Shown here: positions 1 through 12,319 of the stretch, piece after piece | How the letters are laid out: each line of letters begins with the position of its first letter | Numbering within the stretch: position 1 is the stretch's first letter | NCBI GenBank assembly: GCA_021018995.1 | Contig: CM037590.1 | Location: 103,603,097 to 103,667,096 of the forward strand | Source: Chloranthus sessilifolius | Taxonomy: Eukaryota > Streptophyta > Magnoliopsida > Chloranthales > Chloranthaceae | DNA: 64,000 nucleotides | Reading direction: 5' to 3' | Notes under the pieces: model-generated | Told to the model about the DNA's origin: nothing | What the model saw: the letters and a program-made list of their open reading frames with translations, nothing else | Databases searched by the model: none | Translations under genes and position numbers: made by a program

Positions 1-325
1 TTCCTCCTGAGGAGTTTTTCCCAGTATAGAACTTACTGATTTTCTTATTTGTGGTGAGAGTTAGACTTGAATTTGTGGGCCCATTTTAGTTGAATATCAT
101 AGTTTTATACTTGACGTTGATTTCTGTTATGAGCCATGTTTCGATGATGGTCGGCCATCATCGGTGGTTCTTTACTTTTAATTGCTTCCGCATTTATTTT
201 AGCTATGGATTTTTATTACGCTTTACTCTGATATGTGCCCTGTTTGTCCGGCTTATCGTTTATTCGATAGGTTGGCGAACCGGCCTTTCCTATACCTGAG
301 GGATTGGAAAAGTCGGGTCGTCACA
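1..325 (+). mobile_element. End of a Ty3/gypsy-type LTR entering from the left edge
   Basis: The stretch ends in GGGTCGTCACA, the usual 3' terminus of plant chromovirus LTRs, and the sequence character changes right after base 325. No primer binding site follows, so it is a 3' LTR or a solo LTR read on the plus strand. Its beginning lies outside the window. It abuts family-B LTR sequence, which suggests insertion into that older LTR. Short open frames here match nothing I recognise. Confidence 0.55.
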
Positions 326-2449
326 TATAGAGTTTGTCAAATCCCATTGATCAAGCCAGAAGCTGCTAATCTAATCCAGAGGAGTGGACTGATCATTTCC
401 CCAACCACTGGACCAGACCAGGCCATGAATACTATTACAGCACTATGTAATGCCAGTACTACAAGGTCCCCAGATCTATGCACAGATCTGGCTGACATCA
501 ATAGGTATTCCAACCCATAAAATCCTAAGTGCTTTGCCAAGGCAAACAGCTCACTAGTGCCCACAAAAGGACCATGCAACAGGTTGAATAAGGCTATAAA
601 TTCAGCTGGTCATTGCTACAAAAGGCCTGCAATGACTCAGCCTCAAGCTGCAACTACTACAGAGAAATCGGATCTAAGATCTGATATCGATTAGATAAAA
701 CAGAGGGGAGCCAGTTCCTGTACAAAACCTCCTCACAAGGCTCTAGAAGCTCATGTGCAGGGGAGAAGAATCTTTCTCAAACATGTGGCTAGACACCACC
801 TTAGGACTATACTCTATCCACTCAAATAGTCACAGGGTATCCCATTGGTCTGCCCATACCACAGAGGTCTGAGAAAGAGCATGAAAACTGCTACAACTAC
901 CATGGTCCACAGGCCACCGAGCTCCCCAGATCTCACTATAGATCCAGCATTGCTTTCCATGGGGGGCTATCAAGCCATGAGAAATCAGATGCTAAATAAT
1001 AGATCTACTGAAAACTGAATGGGCTCGTCCCAAATACATGGATCCTATAGACATCTAAAGAAATCATAAGATCTTTAGGTTCAATTAATCATTAAAATAA
1101 TAATCCATTAATAACAGCGAAACTTACAATGAACTGCCTCCAGGCTGCAGCTTGTACACAACTGCTCATCAAAAATCCCAATGTATACAAAACCTATTAC
1201 AAACTGAAATAAACTAAACCTAACTGCTTACAGGGGGATTAGGAAACAAGTGCTAGGCTAAGAGAGAAGAAAAATAGAAAAAAGAGATGATCAAATCCTA
1301 AACCTAGCCTGCTGGAACTCTCAGCCGACAGAGGATGAAAAGAAGGGTCGATGATAAAACTAAACTCTAAGTGTAGCTTGTATACTCAATCCATACGGCC
1401 TTGGCTCTGAAGAGATTAACCCTAATTTTTTTAGCAGACGTGGCACTGTTATAACCCTTGAATGGCTTGAGACATGCGCCTCAAAATTTGTGCCTCGGGA
1501 GGTGTGCCCTAGCCTTAGGAAATTCTCAAAAGGTCCTTGAGTTAAAACTAAGAAGTGGGGAGCTCGTGCTTCGCGGGGCTAGCATATGCATTCATTCATT
1601 CACACAACTGCAAAGCCTTCGCGGAGTAGATTTTGGTCGGTCAAAAGTGCTCACTCGCGCAGTGAATCTTCAGTTAATCACACAGTTCCTTTGCGCTATA
1701 ATGCTGTCACGGAGATGATCTAAAGTGCTTAGATTTCTTACGAAGTGCTTCAGAAGCTCTATCTCGCTTGGTACTCGCACAGGTATGCTCCTGCGCTCAC
1801 GTAGTAATTGGTGAGGCCTCAGAGTGCGCGAGATCTGTGGGAGGAGAATTCTGGGTGTCTCTCTCTTCTAGGGCCACACATGAACTCTACGAGGTAGAAT
1901 TTTGTTCAGTACACACATGGACTCGCTATGTTCTTCGCGTGGCTGGTTTAAGGCCTGATCTCTGTGAGAGCTTCGCGACCACAAATTCTGAGGATTTTAA
2001 TCTGCAAGATCTTCGCGATGTCTTTACAGCTCTCCTCTTGATTGCACGTCCTATCTGTGCGAGGGCATCTTCCACTGCATCCTTAGTTTCGCGAGGGAGC
2101 TTCTCAACTCTGCGTGATCTGTCTTTCTATTCTCTGATGCATTGCACTTGCTGCTATTGCAGTTTCTCCATTCTCAGCCAACTTTATCCATCTGCTAGGC
2201 TTTTGGTCAATGATGACCAGCAAATGAGTCACATTGGTGAGCACTACCAGGGTCTTCCATTAGGCTTTGGCTCAGCTGTCATCTTTGCATGTCTTTTTCC
2301 CCTTCTTTAGGCAAAAAAGGATGGATTTTGTATTAAGTTGCACAGATTATTGCTAACTACAAAACACACTTAACAATTGATTATTAGTCTACTTCAAGGT
2401 CTATCAAAGGCTAGGTTAAGAGATGACAAGTAGTACTTTTTAGTGAACA
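326..2449 (-). mobile_element. Family B LTR, partial copy (B1)
   Basis: This stretch is related to the complete solo LTR at 15368-17863: the same order of landmarks, the same wording around a 'Ccactcaaatagtcacag' type segment, and a similar right end, where a run like GTACTTTTTAGTGAACA corresponds to GTACTTTTCAGGTCTTAACA. On the minus strand the LTR would start TGTTCACT. It sits inside the leftmost family-A LTR. It contains many CGCGAG/TTCGCG motifs between about 1560 and 2115. A 180-codon open frame across 1768-2310 lies in the LTR with no protein-like character and is not called. Confidence 0.6.
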
Positions 2450-3613
2450 ACAGATGGGCAGCTTCTGAATTCTGGCTCGGGTAGTCCTCGAGAAGCTCTC
2501 GACAAGATTAAATGGCTCCCTTTTTAGTGCTCGACAGGATGTTGATCTGCTCGAGTTCATTAAGGCTTTAGATTTGGGCCTTGAGCAGTTCTCGAGGAGC
2601 TGCAACAAAGCACTTAAAGTGCTTGACAGGATGACTGGTGCAGCTCTTTGAGCTGTTCGAGCAGTTTAAATGCATCTCGACAAGTTCTTGAGCTGCTCGA
2701 GTTCTTTTAATTGGCTTCAGCACTCAGGTCCCCAGCTCGAGAGGATCTCTCAACAGCTAGAGAGTTTCAAGGTAACTTCTTGTGGTGGGTTAATGGACAG
2801 CAGTGAGCTTCTCAACTAGTTTTAATGCAACTCGGCAGGTTGCTACGCAACCTATTTCAGCTGCTCTACAACTTGAATGCTTCAGCCTTCTCGAGTGGGT
2901 ATAGCAGCTGGTCGACAGCTTTAAATGTCAAGCTTTAATCCCCTCGAGATCCACTCGAGTTGTTTTTCTGAAGCTATAATGCATCTGCTTGATATGATTA
3001 AATGTAGATACAGCTCGAGTGGTTCGCTTCAACTGCTCGAGCTCCAAGTTTCCTTCAGCATCCAGTTAGAGAGGATGGATGTGGGACTTCAGCAACTGCT
3101 CGAGTGCTTCAGGAATCAGCTCGAGATGATCTTATACAGCTTGACAGGTTTAAATATACGCTATTGCACAGCAGCACTCCTGCTTCATCTATGTGGCTTG
3201 AATGTATAAAGTAGCAGCAGCTTGATTTTAGGCTTTGACAGGCTAATGCAGCTGCTTGCATGGTTCAATCTTCAGTGAGCTCTCTGTTGTGCCACCCGAA
3301 CTGTTGTTCCATTTCATACACTGCAACAATAGTTTGCATGGTTCATCTCACTTTTTTAGAAGGCCTTCTAGGACTCTAATATATGCAGAATAACCCCAAT
3401 GTAAATCACCATGGTGCATTCAGTGTAACTCTATCAGCACCACATCTCGACTCAAAATTCATTCTTCTTGGCACTAAAAGGATGGATTGCAGCACTAAGC
3501 TATATTTTCTTGTCATCTACAAAAACACACATAAAAACTCATTATTAACCAGCTCAAAGGTCCATCAAAGGCCAAGTTAGGAGGTGAAAAGTGATACTTT
3601 TAAGAGATTAACA
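2450..3613 (-). repeat. Family A LTR 1, partial (right part)
   Basis: This stretch aligns by eye with 8520-9598, 18550-19725 and 38401-39252. It ends with GATACTTTTAAGAGATTAACA, so on the minus strand the LTR begins TGTTAATCTC. Immediately outside is the polypurine tract (plus strand CACCCCCAAACCTAAT), as expected for the 3' LTR of a minus-strand element. It is rich in CTCGAG and CTCGAC hexamers between about 2480 and 3130. The left part of the LTR was replaced or displaced by family B DNA and is not visible. Confidence 0.75.
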
Positions 3614-6141
3614 CACCCCCAAACCTAATATTTGCTAGGCCTCGAGCAAAGGAAAAATTAAAAACAATTATTCAAACCAGTAAATGCTACTTTCGTAGGG
3701 AGCACGGATGCATTTAGCTTATGCATCAAGCCTTTTAAACCCCTAGGTGATCCCTAGTAGATGAAGGAAGTCTCCTGAGGGTTTTCTGTGGAGATACCCA
3801 CAAACTTCACCAATAAAACAGTTAAGTATAGTGCAGCTAATGACAAAATAGATTTTAATAAATAAAGCATCATTCCACACCTATTCTTTAAAATTAGGAG
3901 AAATTACAGCAGTAATGCAAACAATTAAAAACGCAAATCAGCATGTATTTGCATCACCAACAATTAGTTCACATCAGGAATATGTTGTGCAAAAATCAGC
4001 ACTAAGTTCATTATTAATTCAAAAATCAGGTGTGGATACAACCCCAATGAAATTAAAATTCAAACCCAATCCTCACTGGGCTTTCTCTTAACAATGAAAA
4101 TTCGAGGGTGTTCACATTCTCATCTACTCAAGATCAGTCACAGACCTCAAATAGGCCTGCAAGCATGAGCATGGGCATTGCATCTAAGTTCTGACATTCT
4201 CAAGTATTTTCACCATAGGTTAGACATCTCCTCATCTTCACATGACAACTCATTTCACTTTGGATCAACAAGGTCTTTTTTAGTGGGTTGTAATGTGGCT
4301 TATGGTTGAGGTTTATAAAGAATGAAAGGGGTATACTGGATTCAAAATTGAGAAATCAACAGGATGAGGAGGTGATTCATGACTTCACAACCTTCATTTC
4401 AGCACTGCTTCATCTTCCTTAATATTTTTCATATCCGAAGTGGCCAGCTTCTTCTCCTTCTTCCAATTTTTAGATGAAGTAATTCTCTAGACTTCTCTTC
4501 TATATTTTTTTTTCTTGTTTTTTTACATTTTTTTTTTATACTTTGATGATGAATTGCCACACATATACCACTGCTACACAATTGTTTTTAAGTTACTTTT
4601 GCTTCTCCTTCTGCCAAATGTTGAACCCAGCCCACCTATCTTCAGCTTCTCCTTTACCTTTTGAATTATTAGAGTGAGGGTAGGGTTGAATCAAGTAACG
4701 ACGTTAAGGTGTGAGTACTACGGTGTTTGTCAAAGAAAAATAAGATTTAAAAGCCTCAAAGAGTGTACGCAAAGGGCAGTTGAATGGGTAGGAAATTTTA
4801 AGTTCAAACTGTCCAAATGAAGGCCTTAAATTATCTCATTAGTGTCATGAGTGTTGTCCGTCAGTTTCAACTTGGGGTGCCTAACTTCTAGTGAAAATGT
4901 GTTGAGTCAATTAATTTTTAGAGTAGGAAAAATTGCCACAATCACTCTTCAAAAGAAAATTTGATAGGCCCAAATCTCACTGGATGTGGTCTTCAATTTA
5001 ACCCATGGGGTATATTTTCACCTTTTTTATTTCCTCTCTAGTTTACAAAGTACTAATTGAAAAAAAAAAATCTTGATGTTAGCCTCATGGAGGTGCTAAT
5101 TTTTCAATGATTTTTAGTTTTAAAAGTCTGCAAAAGTTTTAAATTTCCTCTTTCTAGCATGATAAGGTGGGAATTGACTTTATTTATCTCAATTTACCTA
5201 ATATTTAGGTGGGAATTGACTTTATTTATCTCAATTTACCTAACATTTCTACACTAAAATTAACTATTTTACTAGCCTACCACCCTACCATACCCCCAAA
5301 CCTAAGATAAACAGTGTCCTCACTATTTCACAAGTCATGTATAGGGGCAGCAGGGTGTAAAACAGAAAAAACACACAAAACTACAACTGAAAATTAAGAG
5401 AAAATGAAACTAAAAAATGCAGAAAATCATACTAAAAAAGGAGAAAATGAGAGTATACACAAATGACAACTAAGAGAACCAAACAACTACACAAAAACAG
5501 CAACTCTATAGAACAGAAATTATTCTAAAAATAGCAGGTATATACAAAACATTAACTATACTAAACACCTAAAATAGTAAAATCCTAAAAACAGCTTCCC
5601 AAAAAAATGATTTGAGTATGAATCTAAATTGATGGCAAAGAATTATCAGCATTAATAGCACACATTTTAAAGCAAGATTCATACCAAATCATATCACACA
5701 AACATAATATTTACAAAATAGTCTGGATGGGGGAGTATGAATGACAGAAATTTTCGCCTACCCCATGTTGATCTCAGTTGAACTGGAAAGAATTGCTTAA
5801 TGTAGAAGTTAAAAGTCATACCTTTGCAGATGCATAGGCATCAAAACTTAGTTCTTCCCGCCCACAAATTACAGTTGCATGAGAGGTGCAGGGAGAAGCT
5901 CCAGCTCCACACCAGGTGGATGGTTAGTAGCAGGCTTAGGGAAGGGCACCAGCGCAGGAGTCCAAATGGACTGCTGTACTAGCCCTACTGAGAAGCCCAA
6001 GATGATTAATTTTTCTAGCACAGAAGTGGGGTCCTCCTCAGTCCATACTTCAACAATTCAGTACATACCTCAGTCTAATCAAGCAGTGTGGGCAAGGTAT
6101 ATTCCACCATCTCATTAATGGCTGCAACTATTAAATAGTCC

Positions 6142-6420
6142 TCATTTCCTCCATCTTAGCAACATCTGGAGGGTTTGAGCCTTGTTCTCAAAATTACCCA
6201 CAACATTAGGGAGTTGAATGCAAGAGGGGGATGAGTATGCCCCTGGTGCATTGTACTCCCTACGGGGTCTAGGCTGCTCACCCATCTCAGCGGTTACTAA
6301 ATTTTCAGCAGGGGTGTGTGTTGTTGGCTTAGGGCTCAAGACTCTCTCATTCTCAGGATTCAAAGATTCTTGCTCAGGATTGAGAGACCTTCTTCCCAAC
6401 ATACAACACACACACAACAA
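6142..6420 (-). pseudogene. gag N-terminal remnant, family A copy 1
   Basis: The minus-strand frame carries residues typical of the start of Athila/Tat gag, including GEQPRPRREYNAPGAY and a SCIQLP motif. The same text recurs near 13670-13890 and 22474-22692. Only the gag beginning is present here. It is a fossil and not a working gene. Confidence 0.65.
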
Positions 6421-6828
6421 AACAAGGGTAGCTTACAGAAAATATATAAAGAAAAATACAAGCTAACACAACTGCTGGAATTTAAGACTGCATATATGAA
6501 ATAAAAACAGGGGAGATAGAGATGCAAACTGATGCAAGAATGGTCCAACTGCAGCTAAACTCCTCTATTTGCTACTGCTCGCAGCCTGGAAAAATAAAAA
6601 ACTGCAGCAAAAATTTATTCAAACATTAAATAGGCAATAACTGTAACAAAAAATAACGAGAAATAGCAAAAATCTTAAGATTACAGCTGTAATTTCTACA
6701 AACACTAAAAAATCACAAAGTATCTAAAACATAAAATAAAGAGAAAATACAAAAATCAAGCAAAAAGTATAGCTGCCATTTATTCAAACACTACAACTAC
6801 AAAGAATAAAAACTAATTAGATCAAAAC

Positions 6829-6846
6829 TCCCCGGCAGCGGCACCA
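6829..6846 (-). promoter_or_regulatory. Primer binding site complementary to tRNA-Asp (copy 1)
   Basis: The minus strand reads TGGTGCCGCTGCCGGGGA, one or two bases from the standard plant tRNA-Asp primer site TGGCGCCGTTGCCGGGGA used by Athila/Tat/Ogre elements. It lies 6 bp from the LTR end at 6853. Equivalent sites are at 14341-14357 and 23195-23212. Together they fix the minus orientation of the whole family-A chain. Confidence 0.85.
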
Positions 6847-6852
6847 AAAACT

Positions 6853-9598
6853 TGATGATAAAGTTTGCTTTGTGTTGTTCTTATTATTGAAATGATAAAG
6901 AATAAAATGAAGAAAAATAAAAGGAATAAAATAAATTGAACACGGCACAAAATCAAACTCACAGTCCTGCAAGATCTAGGGCTGTTGTTGCATGATTTAG
7001 TAAGTAAGAGTTTGTCGTACGGAGAGTGATGATCTAAAAACCTAAGGGTGTATAGTAAACTCCAGATCTGGCAACTCTAAACCTACACTAGAAAGCAAGG
7101 TATAGAGAGGGTGTTCAGGTGTCACAAAACTAAACTATCCTAAAAACATGAATAAACTACACCTAAAGAATGGGGGTAAATGAAGGATGATGATGGTGTG
7201 AGAAAATAAAGTAAAAATGGGTGAGAAGTAGGCAGCTAAGGGTCATTCATCACTGCAACTCAGATCAAGATGTCAGATCTGCAGCAGTCCTTTAGATGGC
7301 TACGAGCACATCAATAAGGTAGAATAATCCAACCTAATCGAAGGAAATGAACTGATCTTAGGATTATATTCTGTCCACTTAAATGGTAACAAAATATCAC
7401 AAGGACTTCATCCTATCAATGGATTAAATCAGAACAATAAAATTATTGCAGACACTATGTTTGCAAGGCTACAAGCTCATGCATCCAAAGGAGCAAATAG
7501 TCCTAGAAAATCAAATGGAGACCCCAAGAAATCGCAGGATGAATGGGGACTTAGACTCAGCTGGTCATTGCTACAAAAAGGACTGCAATGACCCAGCTCA
7601 CAAGTCTGCAATCTATACAAAAACTCATATCTATTCACTAATGATGGGCTTGCAAAATAGAGGAGTTGGGTTTGCAGTTGTCTTTCACTTAGCGACAATC
7701 CCAAGTGCAGAGAAGAAGGATCTATCTCAACCTTGTGATTTAAACCAACCTTAGGGCTATACCCTGCCCACTAAAATGGTCACAGGCTATCCCAGAGGTT
7801 ATCCTAATCACAGAGGTTAGAGATAGAATAGGGATACCACTGCTGCCACCATGGTTGCAGGGCTACAAGCACAAGCAACCATGGGTGCAAAAAACCCATA
7901 CCGCTCTATGTAAGAAAACAAAAAAAAATATAGATGAAATGAAGCTTTAAGCATGGCATTTTATTGCCTTAAAAAATTACTTACAATGATCTGCCCTCAA
8001 GGTAGCAGTCCTTACAAAATCTCAAAATAGCTCACACTGTTATTACAAAACTGATTGTAAGACAAAAATATACCTAGCTGCTACAAAGAATTAACTCAAC
8101 ATTGTTGTTGTGCTAAGGAAAGAAGAAAAAGAAAATGGAAAAGGGAAACTAAACCCTGACCCTAAAATAAACTTTGATCCAGCTATTCTGGATCTGATCC
8201 AGCAACCCTGGTTGATTTTACAAAACAGCTATAGCTCAATTTATACAATCCAATATAGCCATTATGTTCTTTAGCCTATCAGAAATCAAAGCATTGGTGG
8301 CAGTTGTTGTGGCTCATTCACAATCAAGTGTTGTCTCGGGATGTGGAGAACTGTTATGCACATTGGGATGTGTGCCCTAGAAGCTGTGAAATCCTTAAAA
8401 TATCCTTCAGTAGTGAAGAGAGTTGTTGGAACCCGTGCCTCGACAAGATAGAGCTTCAAATTGGTATTCTCGAGTAGTTCTTGAGAGGTTCTCGAGCAGA
8501 TAGGGCTTCAAGTTAATGATCTCAAGAGGATGAGCAGCTTTAGAATTCTGGCTCGGGTAGTCCTCGAGAAGCTCTCAACAAGATGAAATGCCTCCTTTGT
8601 AGTGCTCGACAGGATGCTGATCTGCTCGAGTTCATTAAGGCTTCAGATTTGTTCCTCGAGCAGTTCTCGAGGAGTTGAAACACAGCACTTAAAGTGCTCG
8701 ACAGGATGGCTTGTGCAGCTCTTTGAGCTGCTCGAGCAGTTTAAATGCATCTCGACTAGTTCATGAACTACTAGAGTTCTTTTAATTGGCTTCAGCTCTC
8801 AGGTCCCCAGCTCGACAGGATCTCTCAACAGCTAGAGAGGTTCAAGGTAACTTCTCGAGGTGGGTTAATGCATAGCAGTTAGCTGCTCGACTAGTTTTAT
8901 TGCAACATGACAGGTCCCTATGCAACCTATTTCAGCTAATCTACAACATGAATGCTCCAGCCAACTTCTCGTGTGGGTATAGCGGTTGGTCGACGGCTTT
9001 AAATGTCAAGCTCTGATCCCTCGAGATCCACTCGAGTTGTTTTTCTAAAGCTGCAATGCAGCTGCTCGATATGATTAAATGTAGATGCAGCTCGAGTGGT
9101 TGGCTTCAATCGCCGTGATCGACTCAAGATGATCTTATCTCATGATATAAATATAGGCTCTCTCAGCCTTGTATGTGGCTTGAATGAATAAAGCAGAAGC
9201 AGCTTGTTTTTAGGCTTTGACAGGCTGATGCAGTTGCTTGCATGGTTCAATCTTCAGTGAGCTCTCTATTGTGCCACCCGAACTGTTGTTCCGTTTAGTA
9301 CACTACAGTAGCAGCTTGCATGGTTCAACTCACTTTTTCAGTGGGCCTTCTAGGACTCTAATGTATACAGAACAGCCCTAATGGTGTGAATCACCATGGT
9401 GCATTCAGTGTAACTCCATCAGCTCCACATCTGAACTCAAAATTCCTTCTTCTTAGCACTAAAAGAATGGATTGTAGCACCAAGCTATATTTTCTTTTCA
9501 TCTTTAAAAATACACTTAAAAAATCATTATTAACCAGCTCAAAGGTTCATCAAAGGCCAGGTTAGGAGGTGAAAAGTGATACTTTTCAGAGATTAACA
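6853..9598 (-). repeat. Family A LTR 2 (complete, about 2.75 kb)
   Basis: It starts TGATGATAAAG next to the primer site at 6829-6846 and ends CAGAGATTAACA next to a polypurine tract (plus strand CACCCCCAAACC). It therefore serves at once as the 5' LTR of internal region 1 and the 3' LTR of internal region 2, the signature of a tandem made by LTR-LTR recombination. The region 8440-9120 holds eleven exact CTCGAG and about six CTCGAC by my count. On the minus strand these lie upstream of a TATA-like box near 8245, so in U3. Confidence 0.85.
8238..8250 (-). promoter_or_regulatory. TATA-like box of family A LTR (minus strand TTGTATAAATTGA)
   Basis: GATTGTATAAATTGAGC on the minus strand is kept in three LTR copies (also at about 18268-18280 and 24556-24567). 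It lies between the CTCGAG-rich part and the R/U5-like part. The placement is that of an LTR promoter. The assignment rests on motif and conservation only. Confidence 0.45.
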
Positions 9599-12243
9599 CA
9601 CCCCCAAACCTAATCCTTACTAGTCCTCGAGCAAAGGAAAAATTAAAAACAATTATTCAAACCAGTAAATGTCACTTTCGTAGGAAGCACGGATGCATTT
9701 AGCTTATGCATCAAGCCTTTTAAACCCCTAGGTGATCCCTAGTGGAGGAGTGAAGTCTCCTGAGGGTTTTTAGTGAAGACACCCACAAACTTCACCAATA
9801 AAATAGTTAAGTATATTGCAGCCAACGACAAAACAGATTTTGATAAATAAAGCATCATTCCACACCTATTATTTAAAAATCAGAGGAAATTATAGCAGTA
9901 ATGTAAACAATTAAAAACTCAAATCAGCATATGTTTGCATCACCAACAATCAGTTCACATGAGGAATACATTGTGAAAAAATCAGCACTAAGTTCACTAT
10001 TAATTCAAAAATCAGGTGTGGGTACAACCCCAATGAAATTAAAATTCAGACCCAATCCTCACCGGGCAACCTCTCAACAATGAAAATTCAAGGGTGTTCA
10101 GATTCTCATCAGCTCAAGATCAGTCACAGACCTCAAATAGGTCTGCAAGCATGAGCATGGGCATTGTATCTAAGTTCTGACATCCTTAAGTATTTTCACC
10201 ATAGATTAGACATCTCCTCATCTCCACATGATAGCTCATTTCACTTTGGATGAACAAGGTCCTTTTTTATGGGTTGTAATGTGGCTTATGGTTGAGGTTT
10301 ATAAAGAATGGAAGGGGTATAATGGATTCAAAATTGAGAAATCAGTAGGATGAGGAGGTGATTCATGACTTCACAACCTTTATTTCAGCACTGCTTCATC
10401 TTCCTTAAAATTTTTAAGATCCGAAGTGGCCAGCTTCTTCTCCTTCTTCCAATTTTTAGTTGAAGTAATTCTCTTGACTTCTCTTCTATATTTTTTTTCT
10501 TATCTTTTTATATATATTTTTTTATATTTTGATGATAAATTACCACACATATACCACTGCTACACTGCTATTTTTAAGTTACTTTTTCTTCTCCTTCCTT
10601 CAAATGTTGAACCCAGCCCACCTATCTTCAACTTCTTCTCCATTACCTTCTGAATTCTCAGAGTGAGGGTAAGGTTGAATCAAGTCATGAGGTTAAGGTG
10701 CAAGTACTCCGATATTTGTCAAAGAAAAATAAGATTTTAAAGGCTCAAAGAGTGTAAACAAAGGACAGTTAAATGAGTAAGAAAGTTTAAGCTCAAACTG
10801 TCCAAATGAAGGCCTTAAATCATCTCCTTAATGTCACGAGTGATGTCTATCAGTTTCAACTTAGGGTGCCTAACTTCTAGAGAAAATGTGTTGAGTCAGT
10901 CAGTTCTTAGAGCAGGAAAATGGCAACAATCACACTTCAAAAGAAACTTAGATAGGCCCAAATCTCACTGGGTATGGTCTTCAATTTAACCCATGGGGTA
11001 TATTTTCACCTTTTTTCTTTCCTCTCTAGTTTACTGAGTACTAATTGAAGAAAAAAATTCTTGATGTTAGCCTCATGGAGGTGCTAATTTTTCAAATATT
11101 TTTCATTTTAAAAGTCTGCAAAATTTTTACATTTCCTCTTTCTAGAATGATTAGGTGGGAATTGTCTTTATTTATCTCAATTTACCTAACATTTAGGTGG
11201 GAATTGACTTTATTTATCTCAATTTACCTAATATTTTTACATTAAAATTAACTATTTTATTGGCCTACCACCCTGCCATACCCCCAAACCTAAGATAAGT
11301 AGTGTCCTCACTATTTCACAAGACATGTATAGGGGCAACAGGGTGTAAAACAGAAAAAAGACACTAAACTACTGCAGAAAATTAAGAGAAAACGATACTA
11401 AAAAATGTAGAAAATCATACTAAAAAAGAGAAAAAGAGAGTATACACAAAATGACAACTAAGAGAACAAAACAACTACACTGACTCTGAAAATAGCAACT
11501 ATATAAAACAACAACTATATAACACAACAACTATACAAAACATTAACTATGCTAAACACCTAAAATAGTAAAATCCTAAAAACAGCTTCCCAAAAAAATG
11601 ACTTGAGTATGAATCTAAATTGATGGCAAAGAATTATCAGCATTAATAACACACATTTTAAAGCAAGATTCATACAAAATCTGATCTCACAAACATTATA
11701 TTTACAAAATAGTCTGGATGGGGGTGTATGAATGACAGAAATTTTTGCCTACCCCATCTAGATCTCAGCTGAACTAGAAAGAACTATTTAATGTAGAAGA
11801 TAAAAGTCATACCTTTGCAGATGCATAGGCATCAAAACTTAGTTCTTCCCGCCCACAAATTACAGTTGCACTAGTGGTGCAGGGAGCAGCTCTAGCTCCA
11901 CACCAGGTGGATGGTTAGTAACAGGTTTAGGGAAGGGTAGCAACGCAAGAGTCCAAATGGACTGTTGTACTTGCCCTACTGAGAAGCCCAAGATGACTAA
12001 TTTTTCTAGCACAGAAGTGGAATCCTCCTCAGTCTATACTTCAATAACTTAGTACATACCTCAGCCCAATCTAGCAGTGTGGGCAAGGTGTATTCCACCA
12101 TCTCATTAATGGTTGCAATTGTTAAATAGTCCTCATTTCCTCCATCTAGCCTTCCCCTTGGAAAAAAGGAGAATGATCTTAAAAAGCATGAGGAAATGGC
12201 AGATGAGGTACTGTTGGTCCTCATTTGCTGACATATCATTCAC

Positions 12244-12245
<2 letters not shown>

Positions 12246-12301
<56 letters not shown>
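12246..12301. repeat. (TA)n microsatellite
   Basis: About 28 uninterrupted TA dinucleotides lie inside family A internal region 2. The other two internal regions lack the tract, so it arose or expanded in this copy after duplication. Confidence 0.95.
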
Positions 12302-12303
<2 letters not shown>

Positions 12304-12319
12304 GTTTTATTTTTTAAAA

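Larger units (their letters stand above)
3614..6852 (-). mobile_element. Family A internal region 1 (Athila/Tat-like, gag remnant only)
   Basis: Read on the minus strand, the order is primer binding site (6829-6846), a gag start remnant, a short stretch that may be a pro-pol linker, about 2.2 kb of AT-rich non-coding DNA, and a polypurine tract against the LTR at 3613. A second polypurine-like run (plus strand CCCCCAAACCTAAG) sits at about 5286. No reverse transcriptase, RNase H or integrase is visible, so the copy is non-autonomous. It is broken, with several lesions. Confidence 0.75.

Noticed and set aside
1768-2310. 180-codon open frame on the plus strand
   Set aside because: Lies within family B LTR DNA, amino-acid make-up is Cys/Ser/Arg-rich and reflects the CGCG-rich motif array. 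No domain.
12006-12239. Minus-strand frame next to (TA)n in family A
   Set aside because: Part of the non-coding or linker remnant of the element; no domain can be named with confidence.
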